Shown here one piece after another: positions 10,060 to 18,027 of a DNA stretch of 28,655 nucleotides; the first letter of the stretch is position 1, and the number at the start of each line of letters is the position of its first letter. Source of the stretch: Purshia tridentata. Its lineage: Eukaryota > Streptophyta > Magnoliopsida > Rosales > Rosaceae. The stretch spans positions 1-28,655 of the forward strand of contig QANT01006657.1 of NCBI GenBank assembly GCA_003254885.1, written 5' to 3'. Made by a program: the position numbers and the translations under genes. The notes under the pieces were generated by a model. The model made no database searches and was not told where the DNA came from. It saw only the letters and a list, made by a program, of their open reading frames with translations.

Positions 10060-10286
10060 GGATCTTTGATGAGGCTGAGAGTAGAGCAGGGGAGATTTGT
10101 GACTCCAGATCTCATCAATGTAGTGGAGGATGATGAGGGATTCAAAAATGGGTTTTCCATTGTGAATCAGAACGAAGATCAGCTTCTGAACCAGATTCAT
10201 CTCCAAAAGCAAAAAGCTTTTGTCTGACAAGTTGTCCATCGCAAAAAGCTTGGCTGGAAATCCAAAAGCACCACTTTGTCCTCCAT
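10060..10286 (-). pseudogene. Tau-class glutathione S-transferase fragment (N-terminal domain)
   Basis: On the minus strand an ATG at 10286 begins MEDKVVLLDF, the first beta strand of tau GSTs. The following 20 or so residues, which normally carry the catalytic Ser, are missing. A shifted frame then reads NLSDKSFLLLEMN, VLIHNGKPIFESLIILHYID and EIWSHKSPLL, the thioredoxin-fold part that binds glutathione. Here NGKP is intact, with FES in place of the usual CES. The frame then runs into low-complexity sequence. Known tau GSTs are about 220 aa; this is about 75, with an internal deletion and a frame break, so it cannot be functional. It sits inside the Harbinger-type element, so it was probably captured by it. 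Confidence 0.75.
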
Positions 10287-10359
10287 TAATTAATGTTGCC
10301 TTTGAATTGCGAACTTAAAAATTATCACCCAGTTTACTAGCTAGCTAGTAGAGATATAC
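10194..10359. repeat. 166-bp direct repeat, left copy
   Basis: This copy matches 10761-10926 with essentially one visible substitution (TGGCTGG versus TGGCTAG). It spans the GST fragment start and ends directly before an undetermined base at 10360. Confidence 0.95.
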
Positions 10360-10360
10360 N

Positions 10361-10760
10361 TAGTTACACAATATAAAATTCAGAAATTAAGACAAGCCTC
10401 AAATATAACAAATTCTTACTTTCTAGTAGTCGTAAACTATATACTATATATATGTATAATTTTTATAATAGATTTTATTGTTAAACTAATTTAAAATACC
10501 CTAAACTTAAATTATATAGTAACATAGATAGTTTATGAACTATATGATATTATAAACTATAATAGGGGCTTTGATTTACTCTATAATAGAAATTAAATAT
10601 ATACAAACATATATAAACTATATAAAAATTTAATATATATAATTTGCGGATCGGATTGGATATATCCGTGGTTTTCAATATTGATATCCATATTCGATCT
10701 ACAAATTGCGGATCGAATCGAATCGGTAAGTGAATTTTTGGTATATTTATGCACCCCTAA
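10361..10760. mobile_element. Inserted AT-rich repeat ending TGCACCCCTAA (hAT-like MITE fragment)
   Basis: This 400-bp stretch lies between the two 166-bp repeats. It contains GCGGATCGGATTGG and GCGGATCGAATCG motifs and ends TTTATGCACCCCTAA. That ending and the GGATCGGAT text are typical of a widespread plant hAT-type miniature element. The expected opposite end (TTAGGGGTGCA) is not present; the left side begins at the N, so the element looks truncated. Confidence 0.45.
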
Positions 10761-10926
10761 GATTCATCTCCAAAAGCAAAAAGCTTTTGTCTGACAAGTT
10801 GTCCATCGCAAAAAGCTTGGCTAGAAATCCAAAAGCACCACTTTGTCCTCCATTAATTAATGTTGCCTTTGAATTGCGAACTTAAAAATTATCACCCAGT
10901 TTACTAGCTAGCTAGTAGAGATATAC
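10761..10926. repeat. 166-bp direct repeat, right copy
   Basis: This is the second copy of 10194-10359. On the minus strand its GST start reads MEDKVVLLDF followed by a TAG stop, so it is a non-coding duplicate. Confidence 0.95.
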
Positions 10927-10957
10927 AACTTTGTGATTGTAAAATACTGTTGTGGGA

Positions 10958-10959
<2 letters not shown>

Positions 10960-11008
<49 letters not shown>
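10960..11008. repeat. (TA)n microsatellite
   Basis: An almost unbroken TA run of about 22 units, likely length-polymorphic. Confidence 0.95.
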
Positions 11009-11219
11009 CTGCTTGTTAAACTCTGTGATGTCATTGCTTAGATATCAATTACTTCTATTCTGTTTATTGCTCTCATCTTAATTAAAAAAAAAAANATTAC
11101 AAAAAAAAAAAAAGATATACCACACCACCTTCCAATGCAAATGGAATTTGCCAAGAGACGTCAAAAGGGAGTTGCATGCTTTATGTGGATGTTCAATTTG
11201 TAAGTATTGGATTCTAAGT

Positions 11220-11703
11220 AACAATAATTTTATTGTTACTGTTATTATTGTTACTGTCGAACAATAACAATCAAGTATTGTTATTGATAGTAACAATTAT
11301 CTTGATTGTTATTGTTCGACAGTAACAATAAGGTAATTGCTACTATCAAACAGTAATAATAAAATGATTGTTACTGTCGAATAGTAATAATAACAACGCA
11401 TAATTATTCTCTAATGTAAAGTAGCAATTTTTTTAATTTGGTTTAGAATGTGATTGTTAATGTTCGATAGTAACAATATTCTAGATATGGGGGAAAAAAA
11501 AAACCAAGGTTTTTTTTTTTTTTTTTTGNGTTTTATGCTATTTTTGATGTGGTTATACAAAAAAAATATATAAACTTTATATAAATTGCTTTATTTTTTA
11601 GTTTTTTTTAAAATAAGAATTGTTACTATTAGATAGTAACAATTCTTGAAGGTATTATAGTGTGCTACAGTAAAACCGCTACAGTACTCAGTTACTGTAG
11701 CAC
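11220..11703. repeat. Cluster of perfect inverted repeats able to form hairpins
   Basis: Three stems are visible. Arms 11245-11275 and 11301-11331 pair perfectly over 31 bp with a 25-nt loop that is itself partly palindromic. Arms 11617-11628 and 11634-11645 pair over 12 bp with a 5-nt loop. Arms 11662-11673 and 11692-11703 pair over 12 bp (GTGCTACAGTAA). Further GTTACTGTCGAA / TAGTAACAAT variants lie between. The core words recur in both orientations, so the cluster probably grew by repeated inverted duplication within the transposon. Confidence 0.85.
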
Positions 11704-12224
11704 TTGATTTTTAAAAGGTGGACCGGCTGGGATTTGGGCTTCCTTATTTGGGTTTTTTAAACATTGATTTTGTCCAAATGGACTTATAAAAAAAAATCCT
11801 AATTTTAAATCTAATTAAATTATGTCTAATATTAATTAAGTATTGAAAAAGGTTATACCATTAATTATATTTTAAGAAAATCTTTAATTTAATGTCAATA
11901 TTGATATATTTGAATATTTCATTTGTTTATACAAATTAAAATTTCTATATTTTATTACCCAAAAATGGTAAATATAATATTATTTATTTATTTTATGATA
12001 GATACACATAAAAAATACGGAAAGAAAATTAAATACAAACAACTAAAGTTTTTTAAGTATTTAAACATGTGGGCCCAAGCCATTTGGGTATCACTTTTTC
12101 TTACCCTCAAATTTGGATTTCAATATGGCAATCAACCCAAAATGGCTATCACAATCCGGCGCATAGTGGAGAAGTTACGGCCAAATGTTAGCCATTTTGA
12201 CTTTTGACTATCACAATTCCGGTG

Positions 12225-12238
12225 CATAGTAGAAGGCC
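12225..12238 (-). repeat. Right terminal inverted repeat (TSD TAA at 12239-12241)
   Basis: CATAGTAGAAGGCC is the perfect complement of 9330-9343, with TAA immediately outside. Confidence 0.8.
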
Positions 12239-12327
12239 TAAGTGTGGTGATATCTATAAGCAAATTTATAGTAATGGTGGCATCCGACTATTTTTTCCCA
12301 CAAACATATCAAACCCAACTACAGAGA

Positions 12328-12480
12328 AGGCACAATCACGGAATCACAGAGAAGAAGAAGTTGCAGGCACAATCACAGAGAAGAGGAAGTTGTAGGCACA
12401 ATCACAAAATCACAGATGAAATCACAAAATCACACAAAACCACAAAAAACCACAGCATCACAAAGAACCACAAATCAAAA
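12328..12480. repeat. GGCACAATCACA / AATCACAAA degenerate tandem repeat
   Basis: The phrase GGCACAATCAC recurs at about 12329, 12366 and 12395, with AGAGAAGA(A/G)GAAGTTG between. It then degenerates into short AATCACAAA and ACCACAAA units. It is A/C-rich low-complexity sequence in the spacer between the Harbinger-type element and block B. Confidence 0.6.
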
Positions 12481-13146
12481 AAAACAGCAGCAAACCAGGT
12501 GGCGGAGTCGCATTGCGGGGGAAGAAGAGAACGACGATAGTGGTGGAGAAATCGAGGTGTGATTAGTAGACCCACCTAAGTCTAATTCAGATTGACTAAT
12601 GATTGAACGTTAGGAAAGTTTGAGAGAGAGAGAGAGATGAGGGTCAGATGAGAACAGAGGTGAGAGAGAGACTGAGAGGCCAGAGGCATGGTGTGGGTGG
12701 TGGTGCGGGGGAGAAGATGATGGTGGATTGGTGGTGGCGTACAGATTCTAGTTCCATATTTCTTCAAGTATTGTCTTGTTTCTGAACCTAAATTTGTATA
12801 ACACTTTACCCAATATCTTCGTGAAGAATTATAGAAAAACCAGGATAGAAAAATAAAAGGCAAAAAGCTGTCAGCAGGAAAAGAAGGCCCTAGTGCACAA
12901 AAACTATCAGAAGAGAAGATAGATAACAACAAGCAACAATGCAACTAGTCTGAATTGTTAACAAGATTAAATTAGCAAATGCACAACTACCATTATTAGT
13001 CTTACTCCTATTTGGACTCAAATTTATTAGTAATCAAGAAAGGATAACACAAAAATCATGCTAGTTAATTACCAAGGATCAACAGCTAATCTTTCAAAAT
13101 CAATCCGGACTTCTCGGATGCGTTTTCTTATTTCATCTGCATTTGC

Positions 13147-13921
13147 TTACAACTTGGAAATCTCAGACTTTTTGCTCTTATTCATTGACATTAATATTCT
13201 CCGCTTTGCTACAAACTCTATAATCATCTTTTGAATCTCATCAATCTTTTCCAAAGTCTGCTCTGCAATGGTTTGGGATGTGAATTTGGCTTTCTCTAAG
13301 TGGCTTTTAAGTTGTCCTCTTGATACTTCTTGAGGACCTGCCAATTCTAGACAACATAGGCAGAATATCAAACAAATAGAGGTCTCTCCTATGCTCTATA
13401 ACAGTTAACAGTACACAAAAAAAATTTTAAATTTCGTTTCTGGTTTTTTATCAGCAATTTTTCATGGAAAGCATATGGATAATTAAATAACAAGAGCATT
13501 CAAAAAAATAAAAGGGGTTGGGGAAGCTGCATGGATTGAAAAGTATGGAGATTCTTAAACAAATAACCAGGAAACACAAACAAAAAAGAAATCACCTATT
13601 TTGGATGACTTTAGAATTGCAGCTGTAAGAGTTTTCCATGATCCTAAAAGTTAAATACATATATAATTATATATGTATAATTTTATATAGATGATAACAT
13701 TAGAACAAAACATACATGCAATGATCGATGCAATCTAATGAAAAATTAGAATTACTTCAAGAGGAAGTGAGCTTTGTAATAAATTAACCTGATTATGTGA
13801 TAAATAGTCACAAATTGAAAACAAAAAAACTTAAATAGAACAACCGACAAAGTAGAACACGCAGAGTCACTAGTATGAACAAGAAAATGAGCATACCTGA
13901 AGGATTGACTGCTGAGGACAT
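13147..13921 (-). CDS. Unrecognised 90-aa protein gene, copy B, intact (three exons)
   Basis: Exons on the minus strand are 13897-13921, 13596-13643 and 13147-13346. Joined, they give 273 nt: an ATG, 90 residues and TAA. All four splice junctions are canonical: GTATGC, TTTTAG, GTGATT and TTGTCTAG. The protein starts MSSAVNPSGSW. It has a short conserved second segment (KTLTAAILKS) and a C-terminal half of about 65 residues that is charged and probably helical (EKIDEIQKMII). No signal peptide or membrane segment is visible. The frame is also kept in copy A despite several substitutions, which supports real coding. The family is not recognised; it could be a small adaptor or a truncated member of a larger family. 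Confidence 0.55.
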
Positions 13922-14582
13922 TGTTTGATTTTTCCTCTGATTAAGTGATCAAGAACTAACAACAGTTGAAAGCATTAAAATCAAGGAACTTCAGGTTCTG
14001 ATTGGCTTATCTCTTATAGGTGAGGCTGCTTGACAGTTGTTTTAAACATCTGCTTGTCATGCATGGCTATCGATGATTGTTCATTAACAGGAAAGGGAAA
14101 GATTGAATTAAAAGAAAAACAACCGAACATATAGTGAATTTAATTGTAATACTGATGCGGAGTGATTTAGGCCATTAAATTAAATGGATGGTTTGGATCT
14201 CTTCTAATGCAGCAAACTAACTGGACATCTTGTAAAGGCAGAGGAGCTAGGTTTGGCTCTGGCAACATGCCAAGATTTTTGGGTAATAATTTTCAGATAT
14301 TCATACAAACCTAGGTCACTTAGGAAAACTAATGACAAAATAAAAGAATAAAAGAATAAAAGAATAAAAATACATATCCTACTAGAACTAGGACACTTAT
14401 TCTAACACCTAATAACCCCTTATCTCCCTCAGACGTTGAGGGGCTAAGTGAAGAATGAACCAACCTAATTGGTTTTCCTATTCTCTTCTGGAATCCCTAA
14501 CCCTAAATTGGATTTGGGTTTATATTCTCTTTTGAATTCATCCCTCTACGTACCAGCACTTTCCTTTCATCGGTGGGCTCCA

Positions 14583-14774
14583 ATGGAGCCTTCCAAACTG
14601 GCAAAGATGAAGTGCGTGGACCCCGATCTCATCAATGAGGTCGACAGCTGTTATGAAAGCATCCGCCGTACCCTCAACGAGGAAGAGCTGCAGAAACTCT
14701 TAAAATTTTTTGACCAACTTCAAGTTGGATCTTCACGTCCGGTGCCGCTGCCATCGTTACAACAGAAACTCCAG
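14583..14774 (+). pseudogene. Kelch gene exon 1, copy B, truncated by retrotransposon sequence
   Basis: The same 64 codons as 3378-3569 follow an ATG at 14583, with Arg-to-Cys and Pro-to-Leu changes among the few differences. The donor GTACGT at 14775 is intact. Beyond CCCATCA (14880) the intron is replaced by LTR-like sequence. No propeller exon occurs in the remaining 13.7 kb of the window. Transcripts could only read into the retroelement, so a functional kelch protein is not expected. Confidence 0.85.
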
Positions 14775-14880
14775 GTACGTGTCCTCTCTGCTTGCTTGTT
14801 TATGTTCATTACTTAGCCTCATTTTGAGTTTTGATTGTATATTTTTATTATTATTTTTCATATATGTCTGTGTCCCATCA

Positions 14881-15680
14881 TTCTGAAAACAGTGCTGGTC
14901 CCACTGCCTCGTCTTTTCTCCACTGCCTCCTCAGCTCGCTCAACCTGCAAAACCAAACCCTGCACCCAACCACAGGTGCACCGGGTTTACACACAAACCC
15001 GGTAAGCTCATTAGAGCCCGTGTGAGTGAAATCTAAACGAAAACCTCAAGTTAATAATTCAATAAATATGATTAATCACAAACCACTTTAATGCCTCACG
15101 CACAAACAAACCACAAGTCACAAGTCGTAAACCTTAACTTGATCACCAAATCCTCTAAACCGATCAAATCCACTGAAATTCTTAATCCCTCAAAGATCCT
15201 CAGTTTAACCTCTAACTGAAAGATCACCTCGATATCCATTCTGAACCAACTTAAACCTCAATTAATCCTTCCACTGTTCTCAATAACCTTTAGAACCTAC
15301 TAAATCCTCAATTAAAAATAATTAATATTCCGTAACCTTTTACCTACCCTTAAATCTCAAATGGCCTGTATTACTCAAACCTCGGTAATCAACTCTCATC
15401 TAGACCTTTAAAACCAAGGTTTCTCAACTTCACTGTTACCCTTTTGAGATTCCCCAGCTTTAAACATTTCATAAAAATTCACTAAAAACTCTTTGTAGAA
15501 ATTCGCTTTTAAATTCATTTGCAAAACTCTTTTAGAAAATAATAAAACTGGTCAAAGTCGCACATTATAAAACAAGAACTGAAAATTCTGTTAAATCAAT
15601 AAAACTAGCCACTTTCCCAAAATATCAATTAAGAACTGAAATCTATAATTCACATAGAGGGAAGATACTTATAAAGAACA
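14881..15680 (-). mobile_element. Ty3/gypsy-type LTR-like fragment, minus orientation
   Basis: This noncoding, AT-rich stretch is read best on the minus strand. It contains a perfect palindrome ACCGGGTTT-ACACAC-AAACCCGGT (14980-15003) followed by TAAGCTCATTAGAGCCCGTGTGAGTG. That text resembles the GTGAGC / CTCAGTGAGTG text found in plant gypsy LTRs and also in the element at 26931-28655 (27343-27352). No coding frame. The left edge is the break in the kelch intron; the right edge near 15680 is estimated. Confidence 0.4.
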
Positions 15681-15759
15681 TAATTTTCAAAGGAGCGTTT
15701 TCCATCTAAGCACCCAAGTAACTTATAAGTGTCTTTCCTACTAAGAAATTGGTTGCTGA

Positions 15760-17182
15760 ATGTGTAGGTGCTTGTTTATGATTTTAGACCTTGATCAAAG
15801 ATTTAGAGAAGCTCTTACTAAAGCACTTGAGTCCACGAGGAAGTGTCTTAAAAGTCCATTCGTTTCAAGCTCTTCCGAATCCGAATCTAACTTTGAAGGA
15901 AGCATGGGCGATAACCATGATGCTGAGGTTGTTTTCACCCATCCATTGAGCCACCTTTCATCACCATCGTTGCCTGCGCAGCCATCATGCATTCGTTATG
16001 CTATCGTGAACCACAACTTTGAGATCAAGAATGGAACCATCCACCTCTTGTCGAATGTCCATGGATTAAGTGGGGAGGATCCTATTCAACACTTAAAAAG
16101 AATTTGCTGGAGTGTGCGAGACTGTATGGTATGTGGGGGTTGATGAGAACCAATATCAGCTCCGTTTGTTCCCATTTTCACTCAAGGACAAGGCAAAGAA
16201 ATGGCTTTACTCGCTGCCTAGTGTGTCAATCACTACGTGGAAGCAGCTATCTAAGCAATTTTTGAAGAAATTCTTTCCCGCTGCCAAGACTAACAAAATA
16301 AGAAGATATATTGTGGGGTTCGTGCAAAAGGTGGATGAACCATTTCATGAGACATAGGAAAGGTTCATTGAGCTACTGAATGGATGTCCCAATCATAACT
16401 TGGAGTCGTGGTACCTTATGAATTGTTTCTATCAAGGGTTGTTGGAGAGAGACCAATCTATGGTGGATGCCGCATATGGACAGTCATTCATGAATAAGAT
16501 GAATGTGGAAGCTAAAGCACTTTTTGAGACACTTGCGCACAATTCACAGCAATGGAACTTCACGCGTACAAAAGGAATGACCAAGAGAGGCATATATGAA
16601 GTTTTGGCTTTACCAAGTGCAATTATGAAGGAAATTGCCGAAATCAAGACTTTGGTGAAGAATTTGGCTATTGTGCATGAGAATGTGAGTTCAGATGATC
16701 AAGATGAGAGTGTGGAGCAAGTAAACCAAGTAGGGAACTCCCAAAGGAACCAAAGGGAGCCGTTTCCAAACACTAATTACTACCCTGGTTGGAGGAATCA
16801 TCCCAATATGAGGTGGAGCAACAACAATGGGCAGCAAGCAAGTGGAAACACTAATGTGAGGCCTTATGTACACCCTAATGCCGAAAAGTCAAGCTTGGAG
16901 GACAAGGTTGCGCAAATTGCTCAAAGCACCACCACACTAGCTCAAAGCACCAATTCCTTCATGCAAAGAACTGAGCAGCAAATTCAAGCAAATTCAAAGG
17001 CCATAGCAAGTTTAGAAGTGCAAATGGGGCAAATTGCTAGCATTGTAGGACAAAGAGAGCATGGGAAGCTACCTAGTCAAGCAGTTGTCAACCCAAAGAT
17101 TGAGAATGTAAACGTGGTTTGGATGCAAACCAAGAGGGTGCACTATGGAAGAAGAGTAAAAAGAGATAGGTTCGTGAGGTGA
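15760..17182 (+). pseudogene. Ty3/gypsy (Tat/Athila-like) gag relic
   Basis: Three stretches encode a plant retrotransposon gag domain. The first, 15760 to about 16120, contains NHNFEIKNGTIHLL, LSGEDPIQHLKR and ICWSVRD. After a frameshift near 16115-16125 the frame continues with RLFPFSLKDKAKKWLYSLP and TTWKQLSKQFLKKFFPA, the hallmark of the retrotransposon gag family. An in-frame TAG at 16355-16357 follows, then FIELLNGCPNHNLESW and a Gln/Asn-rich tail (NPNMRWSNNNG) with a heptad-like segment (KVAQIAQSTTTLAQSTNSF). No CCHC zinc knuckle is visible. At least one frameshift and one stop make it non-functional. Gag would form the particle in the cytoplasm in intact relatives. Confidence 0.9.
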
Positions 17183-18027
17183 TCATTATTTCTGACAATG
17201 AAGAAGAAGAGGACCCTTCCATGTATGAAGAAGAACCAAGTGAGGAATCTCTACCCGAGCCTATGGAGTACATCAAACATTTTACACACACATTAGGGGA
17301 GATGAGAACAATAGAAGACAAAGTAAGAGAAGGAAAGGCCAAAGTTTCAGATCAAATTGAGGGGTACTTATTTGAACAATTTCCTAAAAAGAAGAAGGAT
17401 CCTCAACTGCTGATCATTATTTCTGACAATGAAGAAGAAGAGGACCCTTCCATGGACGAAAAACCAAGTGAAGAAGCTCAACTTGAGCATATCACTAGAT
17501 TCCCACGCACATTAGGGGAGCTGAGAGCAATCGAAGACAAAGTCAGAGAAGGAGAGGCCAAAGTTTCAGATCGAATCGAGGGTTACTTATTTGAGCAATT
17601 TTTCAAAAAGAAGAGGGATCCTGGGCCGCTGATCATGTCATGCATCATGGGTGATTTTGTGTTCGAGAGAGTGTTACTTGATGATGGGTCCACAATTAAC
17701 ATCATGCCTTTGTGTGTTTTCAATAGCCTTGGATTTGAACAAACTGACTTGCAAGATTATGAGTACCATATTGGTTTTGGAAACTTGACCACTTCTAAGC
17801 CCATGGGGAAGCTTGTGGATGTGCTTGTGAATTGCAAAGGACTCCTTGTTCCCACTAATTTCATAGTTCTTGATGTGCCAAGATTGGCTAATCACACCAC
17901 TCTTATTCTTAGGAGGCCGTTCTTGTGCACAGTTGGGAAGGAATTTAGGACTAGGACCATGATGATGAGCTTCACACATATGGGGATTAGTGAATCATTC
18001 CAAGTAACTGAAGACCTACCACAATGA
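17170..18027 (+). pseudogene. Retrotransposon retropepsin relic with internal duplication
   Basis: The frame opens after a stop at 17167-17169 and ends TGA at 18025-18027. It is a different frame from gag, so a shift separates them. The first 150 residues are two acidic tandem units (ISDNEEEEDPSM). Then comes an aspartic protease fold: LIMSCIMGDFVFERVLLDDGSTINIMPL (17632-17715; catalytic-site word DDGS where many relatives have DSGA or DDGS), and NHTTLILRRPFL, where the usual Gly before RP is Arg. No reverse transcriptase, RNase H or integrase follows. Its role in intact elements is cleaving the Gag-Pol polyprotein. Confidence 0.85.
17181..17630 (+). repeat. In-frame tandem duplication upstream of the protease (231 + 219 bp)
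   Basis: Units 17181-17411 and 17412-17630 both start GATCATTATTTCTGACAATG. Both encode an acidic stretch, then an EDKVREG...AKVSD...IEGYLFEQF segment. The period is 77 codons and then 73 codons, so the frame is kept. Confidence 0.95.

Larger units (their letters stand above)
9330..12238. mobile_element. Non-autonomous PIF/Harbinger-type transposon carrying host sequence (2.9 kb)
   Basis: The left end 9330-9343 reads GGCCTTCTACTATG and the right end 12225-12238 is its perfect complement. TAA lies directly outside both ends (9327-9329 and 12239-12241), matching the 3-bp TTA/TAA target duplication of PIF/Harbinger and Tourist elements. Inverted similarity continues imperfectly for about 50 bp, including TGATAGCCAAA versus TGATAGTCAAA. 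The right subterminal region repeats CTATCACAATCCGG(C/T)GCATAGT at 12149 and 12208. No transposase or Myb-like frame is present. The interior holds a GST gene fragment, a nested repeat, long hairpins and three undetermined bases (10360, 11095, 11529). Confidence 0.75.
12565..14880. repeat. 2.3-kb duplicated block, copy B
   Basis: Direct repeat of 1356-3675. It ends abruptly at TGTCCCATCA, two bases before the position of the kelch intron 1 AG, where LTR-like sequence begins. A 26-bp deletion relative to copy A (at about 14296) is bounded by the 6-bp word GATATT, which suggests slippage or microhomology repair. Confidence 0.93.

Noticed and set aside
14831..15025. Replacement second exon for kelch copy B
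   Set aside because: The frame is short and runs through the kelch intron into LTR-like text; it has no kelch motif, and the AG at 14892 gives no recognisable continuation.
15600..15760. 5' LTR or primer-binding site of the gag element
   Set aside because: No text similar to the LTR at 20054 and no TGGCGCC or TGGTATCAGAGC site is found upstream of gag.
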